Part shown: positions 17,183 through 26,742 of the stretch, piece after piece
How positions within the stretch are numbered: position 1 is the first letter of the stretch
How the letters are laid out: each line of letters opens with the position of its first letter
From: Candidatus Magnetominusculus xianensis
GTDB lineage: Bacteria; Nitrospirota; Thermodesulfovibrionia; Thermodesulfovibrionales; Magnetobacteriaceae
DNA length: 41,645 nucleotides
Assembly (NCBI GenBank): GCA_001541255.1
Contig: LNQR01000076.1
Coordinates: 1 to 41,645, forward strand
Direction: 5' to 3'
Notes under the pieces: model-generated
Database searches by the model: none
What the model was told of the DNA's origin: nothing
Seen by the model: the letters and a program-made list of their open reading frames with translations, nothing else
Made by a program: the position numbers and the translations under genes

Positions 17183-19066
17183 ATGAAATTATCAATAACC
17201 GGCGGTAAGTCCTTTGATATAAAAGAAGGCGTAACAATATACGAAACCCTTAAGGCCAACGGGGTATTTCTCGTCTCACCGTGCGGTGGTAAGGGCACAT
17301 GCGGTAAGTGTCAGGTGAAAGTCGCAAGCGGCGGCGCAGTGGTCAAATCCTATGGAAAGCTTGGCCAAAAAGAGCGTGACGATGGAATTGTGCTGGCCTG
17401 CCTGACCACAGCAAACGCTGATTTACAGATTGAAATCCCTGAACACTCAAAACTTGTACTTGGCGGCAAGATAGCCGTAAGTATATTTAAAGACACGGCA
17501 GCGTATCTTAAATCCTATGACACCGGCTTTGACCCGCTTGCAAAACGCGTGTCTCTGACCCTTCCCCCGCCAAGTATTCAGGACAACATCGGCGACCTTG
17601 AACGCCTCAGCCGCTCTCTTGGCGATATAGGGATAACCACGATGAGATATTCCCATGAATTTGTATCAACGCTTATGGAAACCCTCAGAGAAGGCGGCTT
17701 TAATGCAGACATTGCGTATTCAAAGACGAACGATACCTCATTTGATGCCATTTCTGTCTATCCCACGGGAAAATCTCTCAGACGCTTCGGTCTTGCCATT
17801 GACATCGGTACTACCACCGTGGTGGTCTATCTGGTTGACCTGGCCGATGGCACGGTCATAGACATAGGCTCTACATATAACTCTCAGACTAAGTACGGCG
17901 ACGATGTTATTACAAGAATAATCCACGCCACTGAGGGCGGGGGACTTGCAGACCTTCGCGATACCGTTGTTGGCGACATAAATACAATCGTGGATTTTTT
18001 CATCACGAAACACAATATAAAAAGACACGATATAGAGGCGGCAGTGATTTCAGGAAACACCACAATGGCACATATCTTCTGGGGACTCAACCCCGCCTCA
18101 ATAAGGGAAGAGCCTTATATTCCAACTATAAACTACTATCCGCTCTGGGACGGTTCTCAGGCAAAACTTGCAATCAACCCGCAGGCAGCGCTCTACACAA
18201 CCCCATCGATTGCCAGCTACGTGGGCGGTGATATTGTATCCGGGATTCTTGCCTCAAAGATGCACCGAAGCTCAGGCATATCGCTCTTCATGGACATTGG
18301 GACAAACGCAGAGGTCGCCATTGGAAACGACGAATGGATTATGACGGCGGCGTGTTCGGCAGGGCCGTGTTTTGAAGGCGGCGGTATAAAGTTCGGCATG
18401 AGGGCAACTCAGGGGGCAATCGAATCTATAAGCATTGACCCCAACACGTTGACTCCGTCCATTAGCGTAATAGGCGGCGAGGTACCGGCAGGGATTTGCG
18501 GCTCCGGTATGATTGACGCCGTTGTTGAGCTATACAAGGCTGGCATAATAAATCAAAAGGGTGTGTTCAATCCCGCTAAGACGCCGCTGGTACGTGAAGG
18601 CGAAGACGGTCTTGAGTTTTTGATTTACAAGGCAGACAACCCGCAGCGCGACATTGTGCTGACAACTGTCGATATGGAAAATCTGATCAGGGCAAAGGCT
18701 GCTATCTTTGCCGGTGTTTCTCTGCTCTTGCGTGAGGCAGGGCTTACATTGGATGTGTTAGAGAAGGTCTACGTTGCCGGGGGTTTTGGTAACTCACTCA
18801 ACGTAGAAAAGGCCATAATGTTTGGCATGATTCCCGACTTACCGGCAGAGAAATATGTGTTTTTAGGAAACACATCGATTATTGGGGCATATCTTACGCT
18901 GATGTCTGATTCTCTGAGGACAGAGCTTGAGTCAATTGCGTCGAAGATGACCTACATAGAGCTTTCTGTGGTTGGTGATTATATGGATGAGTATATGTCG
19001 GCCATGTTTATCCCGCATACTGACTTCACGAAGTTTCCATCGGTAGCGGCGGTACTGGGTATGTAA
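17183..19066 (+). CDS. RACo-like ferredoxin/ASKHA reductive activator of corrinoid proteins
   Basis: The 627-residue protein has an N-terminal [2Fe-2S] ferredoxin domain with ligands C34, C40, C43 and C73 (SPCGGKGTCGKCQV, then VLACLT). A middle domain is followed by an actin-like ATPase part (AIDIGTTTVVVYLVDL near 205; later SGNTTMAHIF, FMDIGTNAEVAIG and VAGGFGNSLN). This is the architecture of RACo and RamA proteins, which use ATP to bring inactive Co(II) corrinoid proteins back to Co(I). The corrinoid Fe-S protein of the Wood-Ljungdahl pathway is the classic partner. Start choice: the ATG at 17183 has GGGGGAAG just upstream; an in-frame start at 17138 lacks one. The stop is 2 bases before mutL. 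Which corrinoid protein it serves cannot be told from the window. Confidence 0.85.
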   Translation: MKLSITGGKSFDIKEGVTIYETLKANGVFLVSPCGGKGTCGKCQVKVASGGAVVKSYGKLGQKERDDGIVLACLTTANADLQIEIPEHSKLVLGGKIAVSIFKDTAAYLKSYDTGFDPLAKRVSLTLPPPSIQDNIGDLERLSRSLGDIGITTMRYSHEFVSTLMETLREGGFNADIAYSKTNDTSFDAISVYPTGKSLRRFGLAIDIGTTTVVVYLVDLADGTVIDIGSTYNSQTKYGDDVITRIIHATEGGGLADLRDTVVGDINTIVDFFITKHNIKRHDIEAAVISGNTTMAHIFWGLNPASIREEPYIPTINYYPLWDGSQAKLAINPQAALYTTPSIASYVGGDIVSGILASKMHRSSGISLFMDIGTNAEVAIGNDEWIMTAACSAGPCFEGGGIKFGMRATQGAIESISIDPNTLTPSISVIGGEVPAGICGSGMIDAVVELYKAGIINQKGVFNPAKTPLVREGEDGLEFLIYKADNPQRDIVLTTVDMENLIRAKAAIFAGVSLLLREAGLTLDVLEKVYVAGGFGNSLNVEKAIMFGMIPDLPAEKYVFLGNTSIIGAYLTLMSDSLRTELESIASKMTYIELSVVGDYMDEYMSAMFIPHTDFTKFPSVAAVLGM

Positions 19067-19068
19067 TA

Positions 19069-20790
19069 ATGCCGGTTATTCAGGTACTTGACAGCACGCT
19101 CATTGATAAGATAGCCGCCGGTGAGGTGATTGAGCGCCCAGCGTCAGTGGTAAAAGAACTTGTTGAGAATTCCCTTGACGCTGGCAGCTCCTCTATCAAA
19201 ATAGATATCTTAAACGGCGGCAAGCACCTGATACGAGTAGCTGACGACGGCAGTGGTATGGCTGCTGAGGATGCCCACAACTGCATCAAAAGACACGCCA
19301 CAAGCAAGATAAGACAGGAGAGTGATTTGTCTCGCCTTCAAACGCTTGGCTTTAGAGGCGAGGCGCTGTCGTCCATCGCATCAGTGTCGAGGATGACAAT
19401 AACCACCGCTCACGCTGGCTCATCAACCGGCACCACAATAGAAATATATGGCGGCACGGTTAAGGGAGCGCGCGAATGTGCCGCCATTGGGACAACTATC
19501 GAGGTCAGAGAGCTGTTTTACAACACACCGGCCAGAAAGAAATTCCTCAAAAGTACGCAAAACGAATTATCTAACATATTTGAGACAATTACCAACGCCG
19601 CACTGTCCTATATTAACGTGAAATTTGTTGTCAACATTGACGAACGAGAGGCGATGAACCTGCCAAGCGCTGCGGCATTAGAAGAGAGGATACAGCAAAT
19701 CTACGGCGGTGAATTCTTAAACGGCCTCATGTCGTTTAAAAAAGAGACACCAGCGCTGTCTATTCATATGTTAGAGGGCTTTGCGTCAAAGGAGGGATTT
19801 TACAGACGTTCCAAAAGCCACCAGTACATGTTTATCAACCGAAGGCCGGTCAAGGACAATGTCCTCAGAGCCGCGGTCTATCAGGCATACAAGACACTAA
19901 TCAGAGACGGGCAGCACCCTATATTTTTCCTATACGTAGGGGTAGACCCCGGAGAGGTTGATTTCAACGTACATCCAACAAAAAAAGAAGTCCGCTTCGC
20001 CGACCGCGACTCTGTATACCGCATGACCCTTTCATGTATAGGTAAGGCCATTATTAAGACCTCTGAGCCGGAGGTGCCTCCTGTTCCCGCTAATTCGACA
20101 GCCGAAGACAAATCCGAATCAATAGCCACACCGCGTCCCCAAAATATGAACTCAGTATTTTCTGAAAATACTACAGTAGCAGCCCCTTCCTCCCAGAACT
20201 GCGCCCCTGTACAATTAGCCCTGACTCACGCGAGGGATTTTATCTATCTTGGCGATGTGTACGCGGCCTACGCACATAAGGATGGCCTCTGCGTTATAGA
20301 CCATCACGCCGCTCATGAGAGGGTACTCTATGAAAAATTTAAAAATTCTTGCAGCCTGATTATAAACAGACTGCTCTTTCCTTATAACGTCAGTCTGCCT
20401 GCAAGAGACTATGCGCTGCTCTGCAGCAATCTCAGCCTGCTTAATGACATGGGAATAGAGATAGAAGATTTCGGGAAAGATATGTTTATTGTACGGGCAG
20501 TGCCGGTTGAGCTTTCAAGCGCTGACATTACTGCGATTTTATCAGACATTGCCTCAAGCCTTGTTGATGTAACGGTAGAATCACCGGTTGATATTATAAA
20601 AGACATAATTGCCAAGCGAATAGCCTGCCATAGTTCGGTGAGGGGGAAGGCAGTACTGTCAGACGAGGAATTATCCAGGTTAATTGATGACCTTAGCTCC
20701 GCTAATGACCCGGAACACTGCCCGCACGGCAGACCCACACAGATATTTATATCTATCGACAACCTCAGAAAGCAGTTTAAGAGAACATGA
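19069..20790 (+). CDS. mutL: DNA mismatch repair endonuclease MutL
   Basis: The 573-residue protein has the GHKL ATPase at about 1-330 (LVENSLDAGS, VADDGSGM, TLGFRGEALSSIASVS, ELFYNTPARKKFLKS). A short variable linker (about 335-375) and a C-terminal dimerisation domain follow. The C-terminal domain carries the endonuclease metal site: DHHAAHERVLYE at 411-422 fits DQHAx2Ex4E with His for Gln, and ACHSSVRGK and CPHGRP (from 551) are also present. It is therefore expected to nick DNA, as in bacteria without MutH. Translation probably couples to the preceding gene, whose stop is 2 bases upstream; no separate ribosome site is clear. Confidence 0.96.
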   Translation: MPVIQVLDSTLIDKIAAGEVIERPASVVKELVENSLDAGSSSIKIDILNGGKHLIRVADDGSGMAAEDAHNCIKRHATSKIRQESDLSRLQTLGFRGEALSSIASVSRMTITTAHAGSSTGTTIEIYGGTVKGARECAAIGTTIEVRELFYNTPARKKFLKSTQNELSNIFETITNAALSYINVKFVVNIDEREAMNLPSAAALEERIQQIYGGEFLNGLMSFKKETPALSIHMLEGFASKEGFYRRSKSHQYMFINRRPVKDNVLRAAVYQAYKTLIRDGQHPIFFLYVGVDPGEVDFNVHPTKKEVRFADRDSVYRMTLSCIGKAIIKTSEPEVPPVPANSTAEDKSESIATPRPQNMNSVFSENTTVAAPSSQNCAPVQLALTHARDFIYLGDVYAAYAHKDGLCVIDHHAAHERVLYEKFKNSCSLIINRLLFPYNVSLPARDYALLCSNLSLLNDMGIEIEDFGKDMFIVRAVPVELSSADITAILSDIASSLVDVTVESPVDIIKDIIAKRIACHSSVRGKAVLSDEELSRLIDDLSSANDPEHCPHGRPTQIFISIDNLRKQFKRT

Positions 20791-20831
20791 GGGAGACGCT
20801 ACATCCCCCACGCACTTAATCTATTAGCTAA

Positions 20832-21944
20832 CTATTCCTTTTCGATAATAATAAGTGTAACATCATCTTCAAATTTGCCATTAGTGCACTGTCTCATTTC
20901 AGCGACAAGTGTGTCGCTCAACTCCTTTATCGGCAAGGAATAATTAGTCTGCAAACAGGCAGTCAACCTCCCTAAAACTACTTCCTCCTTACTATTCTTA
21001 TTCTCATATAAACCATCAGTATATATAATCAGGCGATCTCCTTTTTTAAAGTCATGTTCCATCTCACTGTGTTCTATATTAGGTGATATACCAAGCATAC
21101 CAGATGAAATAGTAAGTTCGATTACCTTTCTGTCTCGAAGCAAAAATAGAGTTGGTTGTCCCGCGTTTGAAAAAATAATTCTGTTGTGCTCGAAGATAAT
21201 ATATAGTCCAGCCACAAAACTATCTTCTTTTGACAAAACACCATGAATACATCTATTAATGCTTACTAAAAACTCACTCGGGTGAAATGATGGCACAGGA
21301 CAATAATCGAAAATAGACAAAATCCGCATTGACATAAGCGCTGGTGTATAGCCATGCCCACAAATGTCGGCTACGAAAAGCCCAACTTTGCCATCAGGTG
21401 TTTTATTATGTATCCAGAAGTCACCGGAAATATCCAAGGCGGGTTCATTGAAAAACACAGCGTTCAGCCTAGCTTGCTTAAGGAATTCTGCAGACTCTTC
21501 TCCATTTGTCAAAAACCTTTGTTGAACAACAACAGCATTTTTATAATAGTCTACCCGTTCCTTCTCAAGCTGGCCTCTTTTTGCTAAACTTTTTACCCTT
21601 GCAAGCAGTTCTATCAACTCAGGTGGCTTTTTAACATAGTCATCCGCACCATTAAAAAGGGCTTTTTCAATTTGTGATACTGAAGTTTCAGCCGATAACA
21701 TGATCACAGGGATAATAGAAGTCTTTGGATTTTGTTTTAGTTGATCCAAAACCTGAAGACCATCCAAGCCTGGCATCAAAATGTCTAGAATTATAAGATC
21801 TGGTTGACTTTCGACTGCCATTTCCAAACCCTTTTGACCATCATCGGCTAAAAGAACAGTGTAACCAAGATATTGGATATTAATATCACAGTAATAGCGA
21901 GTATTTTCATCATCATCAACAACTAGCACTTTAATATCGTTCAT
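20832..21944 (-). CDS. Response regulator with PP2C/SpoIIE-type phosphatase output
   Basis: The 370-residue protein has an N-terminal receiver domain (KVLVVDDDENTR, phospho-accepting D54 in LIILDILMPGLDG, KKPPELIELLARV). A short coiled coil leads to a PPM/SpoIIE (RsbU-like) serine phosphatase domain (about 150-370; DISGDFW, VADICGHGYTPALMSMR, IYTDGLYE, DDVTLIII). Such proteins usually dephosphorylate an anti-anti-sigma factor, but no STAS or anti-sigma gene is nearby. The start at 21944 is preferred over 21956. Its ATG overlaps the kinase stop as TAATG and has GGAGGGG just upstream. The gene pairs with the sensor kinase directly upstream. Base composition is AT-richer than the neighbours. Confidence 0.9.
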   Translation of the reverse strand: MNDIKVLVVDDDENTRYYCDINIQYLGYTVLLADDGQKGLEMAVESQPDLIILDILMPGLDGLQVLDQLKQNPKTSIIPVIMLSAETSVSQIEKALFNGADDYVKKPPELIELLARVKSLAKRGQLEKERVDYYKNAVVVQQRFLTNGEESAEFLKQARLNAVFFNEPALDISGDFWIHNKTPDGKVGLFVADICGHGYTPALMSMRILSIFDYCPVPSFHPSEFLVSINRCIHGVLSKEDSFVAGLYIIFEHNRIIFSNAGQPTLFLLRDRKVIELTISSGMLGISPNIEHSEMEHDFKKGDRLIIYTDGLYENKNSKEEVVLGRLTACLQTNYSLPIKELSDTLVAEMRQCTNGKFEDDVTLIIIEKE

Positions 21945-23731
21945 TATCCCCTCCATTGTTTAAGTGTGAAATAAAATGTAGTTCCAACGCCTAACTCACT
22001 CTCAACCCAAATCTTTCCACCCATAGTCTCGATAAGCGCTTTACAAATTGCAAGTCCTAAACCAGTCCCCTCAATATGCTTAGTTTTCTGGGAGCGCCAA
22101 AATAACTTGAAGATATGTTTGAGTGTTTCTTCATCCATACCAGGACCTGTATCTTTGACAGTTACTAAAACCATATCATCCTCTACAACTTCTGCCTGCA
22201 CAACAATTAATGCATTTTTCTCTGTATATTTAATCGCATTTCCAATTATATTTGACAATATTTGCATTAACTGCAGTTTACCAACTCGAATTAAAGGTAT
22301 ATCAGCTTGAATCTCCAATTTAAGTTCTAATTCTTTAGCATTAATATCGTCCAATAGACTTGACCTAGTTGCGTCTAATTCCTGACGTAAATCTACGGCT
22401 TCATAGTGAGGTTCAATTACACCAGCTTCGATTTTGGAAAATTCAAGTAATCCAGCAACCATGCTATTCATTTGACGAGTGGAGCGATGAACTTTTACTA
22501 AAATGTTAAGAAGCATATCTTCTCGCTGCAAAAGCATACCTTCTTTGCAAGCTTTAATTAATGTCTGCGCACCTAAAGAAATTCCATTTAACGGTGTACG
22601 CAATTCATGGGCTACCTTAGAAAGTATTTCATTTTTTGCCCGGCTCGCTTCCTTTGCAATTTTAAGTTGTTGCACGTTCTTATCATTTTCAATCTGTTTA
22701 GAAATATCTTGCAGCATTCCGATAATCGCTGGCTTTCCATTAATTAGCATACGCGATGCTTGTATCTCAACATTCACAAATCCATTGTCTTTTTTTATAC
22801 ATCGAAGAGAATAGTTTCTTCCAGCTCCATCTTTGATAAGCCATTTGCGGATGACAAACATACTATGCTCTAAATTATAAAGTATTTCTGATATCTCTTT
22901 TTGATCCTCCTCAGAAACTAATTCTATGGCTAATTTCTCGATGATTTCATCTGGATGATCATAACCTAATATCTGTGCAAAACGCGGATTTACATATGAT
23001 AGCTTCCTGTTTTGAATGATATATATTCCTGCAAGAGACTGTTCTACCAGGAGTCTAAACTTTTTTTCAGATTCCTTAGTTCTAGTAACAATTGGCTTTG
23101 TGAACAACATAAACGCATAAACACCAATTAACATAGTCAACATAACTAAAATGAAGACTATTATTCCTTCAATAATTAAAGGGTTTCGAATTATAGCCAT
23201 GTCTATCTTCATAACGATCCCATAATTCTGACCAAGTGCATTAAGTGGCATATAAACATTCAACACTTCTTCATTGTTACAATCCAATCCAATCATATGG
23301 CCTTTATGCCCTTGAATGGCAAGTCGTATCGGTTCCACACACTTGGCATCATATGCTATAGAGTTGGTCTTATTATGATTTGATGCAAGCAAGAGTTCAA
23401 TCCTATCGCTGTTACGCTTCCCCCAGACAAAATCAATAGGCTGACCAAAGCCATTTTGTCTTACAGTTTGTAACTTTTGAATTTCAACAATAACTTTTTG
23501 TTCGATTATTGATTGATGTTGTGAATCACTGCTTACAGCTTTGCTCGACTCATATTCAATCTTTGCCTCAATTATTCGGATATGAAGTTCTGCTACAGCT
23601 TCTAAAGTCTGAAGTTGTTTTTTAATCGAATCCTGATATTGCCGCCATGCGACAATAGCAATAATACCTATGTACAGTGCTGCTAAGAAAACAATAAAAT
23701 TAATAATTCTTCTTATTTTTTCGCTTTTCAT
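21944..23731 (-). CDS. Membrane-bound PAS sensor histidine kinase
   Basis: The 595-residue kinase has a membrane helix at about 8-28, an extracytoplasmic sensor region (about 30-180) and a second helix near 184-206. A PAS domain (about 215-335; LLVEQSLAGIYIIQNRKLSYVNPRFAQILGY), a HisKA domain (VAHELRTPLNGIS, His375) and a complete HATPase domain follow (SNIIGNAIKYTE, VKDTGPGMD, GTGLGLAICKALIETMGGK). The ATG at 23731 is preferred; the only upstream alternative is a TTG at 23749 that overlaps the promoter element. It is one base out of step with the downstream REC-PP2C gene (TAATG), so the two form a two-component pair. Codons are AT-rich compared with mutL or folD. Confidence 0.92.
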   Translation of the reverse strand: MKSEKIRRIINFIVFLAALYIGIIAIVAWRQYQDSIKKQLQTLEAVAELHIRIIEAKIEYESSKAVSSDSQHQSIIEQKVIVEIQKLQTVRQNGFGQPIDFVWGKRNSDRIELLLASNHNKTNSIAYDAKCVEPIRLAIQGHKGHMIGLDCNNEEVLNVYMPLNALGQNYGIVMKIDMAIIRNPLIIEGIIVFILVMLTMLIGVYAFMLFTKPIVTRTKESEKKFRLLVEQSLAGIYIIQNRKLSYVNPRFAQILGYDHPDEIIEKLAIELVSEEDQKEISEILYNLEHSMFVIRKWLIKDGAGRNYSLRCIKKDNGFVNVEIQASRMLINGKPAIIGMLQDISKQIENDKNVQQLKIAKEASRAKNEILSKVAHELRTPLNGISLGAQTLIKACKEGMLLQREDMLLNILVKVHRSTRQMNSMVAGLLEFSKIEAGVIEPHYEAVDLRQELDATRSSLLDDINAKELELKLEIQADIPLIRVGKLQLMQILSNIIGNAIKYTEKNALIVVQAEVVEDDMVLVTVKDTGPGMDEETLKHIFKLFWRSQKTKHIEGTGLGLAICKALIETMGGKIWVESELGVGTTFYFTLKQWRG

Positions 23732-23745
23732 TCTCCATATAATAC

Positions 23746-23760
23746 GCAATATTTGTGCCA
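23746..23760 (-). promoter_or_regulatory. Sigma-54-like (-24/-12) promoter of the sensor kinase operon
   Basis: Read on the minus strand, TGGCAC (23760-23755), five bases and TTGC (23749-23746) match the sigma-54 consensus exactly, with 10 bases between GG and GC. Transcription would start near 23734, only about 3 bases before the ATG at 23731. A competing sigma-70-type -10 (TATTAT, 23744-23739) overlaps it but lacks a good -35. No sigma-54 activator is visible in the window. Apart from this and the hairpin at 23979-24012, I see no feature in the gap 23761-24029. Confidence 0.5.
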
Positions 23761-23978
23761 GTACATATTCTTTCTAAGTGACTGTATTTACACGATAAAT
23801 ATTTTGACATTTTTGTACTAAGTAGGATTTTACACCCATTTTATGGAATTGTTACCCCTATGATGTCATAGAGCGGCTATATTTCTATAAGACTAAAAGC
23901 CAATGATTTGTGTCAAAAGTAGATTCATTAGGTCAGGGCAGACACTATGGCACCACGAAAAGCTGCTTTCAAATGCCA

Positions 23979-24012
23979 AAGGCAGCCGCAATTTAAGTCC
24001 TGCCGCTGCCTT
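23979..24012 (-). terminator. Hairpin after the MetV-like gene, possible terminator
   Basis: AAGGCAGCCGC (23979-23989) pairs with GCCGCTGCCTT (24002-24012) with one mismatch and a 12-base loop. It lies 17 bases beyond the minus-strand stop at 24030. Only a short T run follows on the minus strand, so intrinsic termination is uncertain. Confidence 0.4.
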
Positions 24013-24029
24013 AACTTACTGCCTTATCT

Positions 24030-24704
24030 TCAGGCCTTCTTTTCTTTTTTATCTTTATCCGGCCTTGCCATTGCGTGCGGGTTTTGCTTTTTTGACCAGT
24101 CCTTGGGCGGTAGTATATCGTTCATTTTATCAAGCTCATTTACCTTTTTCTGTCTCTCGTAGATACGCACCCAGGCGCACTTGATCTCTGAACTGACTTC
24201 GCAGTTACCGTCTTTCATGCCGCCGCAGGGTCCGTTTAAAAGCCCCTTCGGGCAATTCGTAATCGGGCAGATACCGCCGGTCTTGTCTATTATGCAGTCA
24301 CCGCACAGGGAACATCTCTCGTCAAATACCTGAAACCTGGTCATGTTTCCCAGAAACATGGTGTCGTTTGACGGATATACGGGTTTATCAGGGAATATCT
24401 CAACGCCTGACTGTGTCCCTGCGCCGCAGGACATTACTACGATTGCATCTGCGGCCGCACAGGCGTCTTTGTCTTTTTTCAACTCTATTTTTGTACCAAG
24501 CGTCTGACACCCCGTCTTTGGCACGATCATACCGGTTACGGTCTTGCCTTCCTTTTCAAGTTCCTCTTTTAGCGTCTTCATGGCTGCCTCGTCGCCTGTC
24601 CCGCACAGAGAAGCGCACTCAGAACAGCCAATCAGATAGAAACTGTCATATTTTTTGAAGTTCTCCATGAGATCTTCATGAGATTTCTTTTTTGATATAA
24701 TCAT
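24030..24704 (-). CDS. metV: MetV-like methylenetetrahydrofolate reductase C-terminal family protein
   Basis: The 224-residue protein matches the MTHFR_C/MetV family, the small Cys-rich partner of MetF in the MetFV-type methylenetetrahydrofolate reductase of acetogens and related anaerobes. Cys motifs are GCSECASLCGTG near the N-terminus, PKTGC and SCGAGTQSG in the middle, and CSLCGDC-x7-CPITNCPKGLLNGPCGG near 130-165. These would bind zinc and/or an Fe-S cluster. The C-terminus is a charged Lys-rich tail. GTGAGGA precedes the ATG. It is the last gene of the cooC-fau-folE-folD operon. A MetF gene, usually adjacent, is not in the window. Confidence 0.85.
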   Translation of the reverse strand: MIISKKKSHEDLMENFKKYDSFYLIGCSECASLCGTGDEAAMKTLKEELEKEGKTVTGMIVPKTGCQTLGTKIELKKDKDACAAADAIVVMSCGAGTQSGVEIFPDKPVYPSNDTMFLGNMTRFQVFDERCSLCGDCIIDKTGGICPITNCPKGLLNGPCGGMKDGNCEVSSEIKCAWVRIYERQKKVNELDKMNDILPPKDWSKKQNPHAMARPDKDKKEKKA

Positions 24705-24723
24705 GTTGTCCTCACTTTGCTAT

Positions 24724-25575
24724 TTATTTTACTGTTGCCTTAGCCGCCTCGACTGTATTGTACATGAGCATGGCTATAGTCATAGGCCCAACGCCGCCGG
24801 GGACAGGGGTTATAAACCCAGCCCTCTCCTTTGCCTTTTCAAACTCCACGTCGCCGACTAGTTTGCCGTCTTCTTTGACGTTGATGCCTATGTCGATAAC
24901 AGCGGCGCCTTCTTTAATCCAGTCACCTTTGATCATCTCTGCCTTGCCTACTGCGGCACAAAGTATGTCGGCCTTCAGGCATGTCTCCTTCAGGTCTGGC
25001 GTCCTGCTATGGCAGATTGTCACCGTTGCGTGCTGCCTCAGCAGAAGCAGCGCTATGGGTTTCCCTACGATAACACTCCTTCCCACCACTACTGCGTGTT
25101 TGCCCTTGGGGTCAACTCCGTAGGACTCAAGCAGCTTCATACAGCCGTGTGGCGTACATGGCAGAAAGCCAGGCTCGTCAAGCACCAGCCGTCCAAGTGA
25201 ATCAGGCCCAAAGCCATCTACGTCTTTTGCCGCTGAGATTGCGTGCATGACTTCTTTTTCGTTGAGGTGTTTGGGCAGGGGCAGTTGGACGAGTATCCCG
25301 TGAACCTTCGGGTCGTTGTTAAGATTGTCTATGAGCTTCATAAGCTCTTCCTGAGTAGTGTTTTCAGGTATTTTGTTGCCCAGGCTTTTTATTCCCAGCG
25401 ATTCACAAGTCTTTTCCTTGCTTGATACGTATTTCTTTGATGCTGGGTTCTCACCTACGAGGACGACCGCAAGGCCGGGCACCACACCCTTTGCCTTCAG
25501 TGCCTCTACTTCCTGTCTTAATGCCTCTGTTATGTCCTTAGCTACTTTTTTTCCATCAATAATTGTTGCCGACAC
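24724..25575 (-). CDS. folD: Bifunctional methylenetetrahydrofolate dehydrogenase / cyclohydrolase
   Basis: Interconverts 5,10-methylene-, methenyl- and 10-formyl-tetrahydrofolate with NAD(P). The 283 residues are standard. Visible are [14 protein letters not shown] with the catalytic Lys, [24 protein letters not shown], the nucleotide-binding [18 protein letters not shown], and [13 protein letters not shown] at the C-terminus. The start is GTG at 25575 with a strong AAGGAGG 6 bases upstream. It lies between folE and the MetV-like gene, which fits the methyl branch of the acetyl-CoA pathway as well as ordinary folate metabolism. Confidence 0.97.
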   Translation of the reverse strand: MSATIIDGKKVAKDITEALRQEVEALKAKGVVPGLAVVLVGENPASKKYVSSKEKTCESLGIKSLGNKIPENTTQEELMKLIDNLNNDPKVHGILVQLPLPKHLNEKEVMHAISAAKDVDGFGPDSLGRLVLDEPGFLPCTPHGCMKLLESYGVDPKGKHAVVVGRSVIVGKPIALLLLRQHATVTICHSRTPDLKETCLKADILCAAVGKAEMIKGDWIKEGAAVIDIGINVKEDGKLVGDVEFEKAKERAGFITPVPGGVGPMTIAMLMYNTVEAAKATVK

Positions 25576-25591
25576 AAAAACCTCCTTGAAT

Positions 25592-26149
25592 TTACTTTTT
25601 TATGAGAGCAAGCATTTCCTCTCTGGTTGATTGTTTGTTTCTGAATATACCTCTTACCGCCGATGTAACTACCCTCGCACCGTTTTTCTTCGTCCCACGC
25701 ATACTCATGCACAGGTGTTCGGCGTCAATAATGACCATCGCGCCCTTTGGCCGGAGTTTTGCCATTATCAAATCAGCCAGCTCCGTAGTGAGCCTCTCCT
25801 GCACCTGAAGCCGCCTGGCCAGAATATCAACCGCCCTCGCCAGCGACCCAATGCCCACTATCTTGCCCGCGTTGGGTACGTAGGCTATGTTTACGGCACC
25901 AAAAAATGGCAGCAGGTGGTGTTCGCACATCGAATAAAAACTTATATCCTTAAGTATTACCATCTCCTCGTGGCTTTCACCCTCTATCGGACGCAGTATC
26001 TCCTCTATCGAAGTCTCATGTCCTGAAAGAATCTCCTCGTACATCTCAGAAATACGCCCCGGCGTGTTTCGCAGGCCAGGCCTTGAGGTATCCTCTCCAA
26101 CGCCCTCAAGTATAAGGCGTATGCCTTCCTCTATTTTTTGCTTATTCAC
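25592..26149 (-). CDS. folE: GTP cyclohydrolase 1
   Basis: Opens GTP to dihydroneopterin triphosphate, the first step of tetrahydrofolate synthesis. The 185-residue protein shows [14 protein letters not shown], the zinc and active-site segment [35 protein letters not shown], and [14 protein letters not shown] with the second zinc Cys. The start is a GTG whose GTGA overlaps the stop of the upstream fau gene by 4 bases, so the two are translationally coupled. The next gene, folD, follows after 16 bases. Confidence 0.97.
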   Translation of the reverse strand: MNKQKIEEGIRLILEGVGEDTSRPGLRNTPGRISEMYEEILSGHETSIEEILRPIEGESHEEMVILKDISFYSMCEHHLLPFFGAVNIAYVPNAGKIVGIGSLARAVDILARRLQVQERLTTELADLIMAKLRPKGAMVIIDAEHLCMSMRGTKKNGARVVTSAVRGIFRNKQSTREEMLALIKK

Positions 26150-26742
26150 GCGGCAGACACCCTGAAAACCCCCGACTCAGTTACAATCATATCTATCCTC
26201 TGGTCATAACTCATGACCGGCACAGATTCCATGACTTGTTCATCATAGGCGACAGCGGCAAGCACAGGGCGTTGGCCTTTTATCCCGCTGATAAATCTGT
26301 CATAGTAGCCGCCGCCGTAGCCGACACGTCCACCTGATTTGTCAAAGGCAAGGCCCGGCATGACAATGACATCTATATCTTCTGCAGAGCACTTTGCAGC
26401 CAGTTCAGGGTGCGGCTCCGGGATGTTCATATATCCAGGGACAAGTTCAAACAGGTTTGTTATAATATATGGCTCAAGCGAGCGCTCTTTAAGATTAACA
26501 CGGGGCAGAACTATTATCTTATTCAACGTTAATGCAGCAGCAATCATGTCCAGCGTGTTTGGTTCACTCCTGATGGAGGCAAAGAACATGACTGATTTGG
26601 CCTTAGTAAATTCTCTTGTTTGGAATAAATTTTTGTGTATTTCACTATCTTTGGTCTTTTTAGTTTTGGGGTCAATAGAATCCCGCAGCCGAAGCGCCTC
26701 TCTTCGCAGCGCCGCCTTATGGTCATTTAGTGCTGCAATCAT
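26146..26742 (-). CDS. 5-formyltetrahydrofolate cyclo-ligase family protein
   Basis: ATP-dependent return of 5-formyl-tetrahydrofolate to 5,10-methenyl-tetrahydrofolate. The 198-residue protein has an N-terminal basic helix ([16 protein letters not shown]), then [44 protein letters not shown] (the family signature) and [16 protein letters not shown]. The ATG overlaps the cooC stop as ATGA (4 bases), and its own stop overlaps the folE start. It salvages a dead-end folate, which fits the folate operon around it. Confidence 0.93.
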   Translation of the reverse strand: MIAALNDHKAALRREALRLRDSIDPKTKKTKDSEIHKNLFQTREFTKAKSVMFFASIRSEPNTLDMIAAALTLNKIIVLPRVNLKERSLEPYIITNLFELVPGYMNIPEPHPELAAKCSAEDIDVIVMPGLAFDKSGGRVGYGGGYYDRFISGIKGQRPVLAAVAYDEQVMESVPVMSYDQRIDMIVTESGVFRVSAA

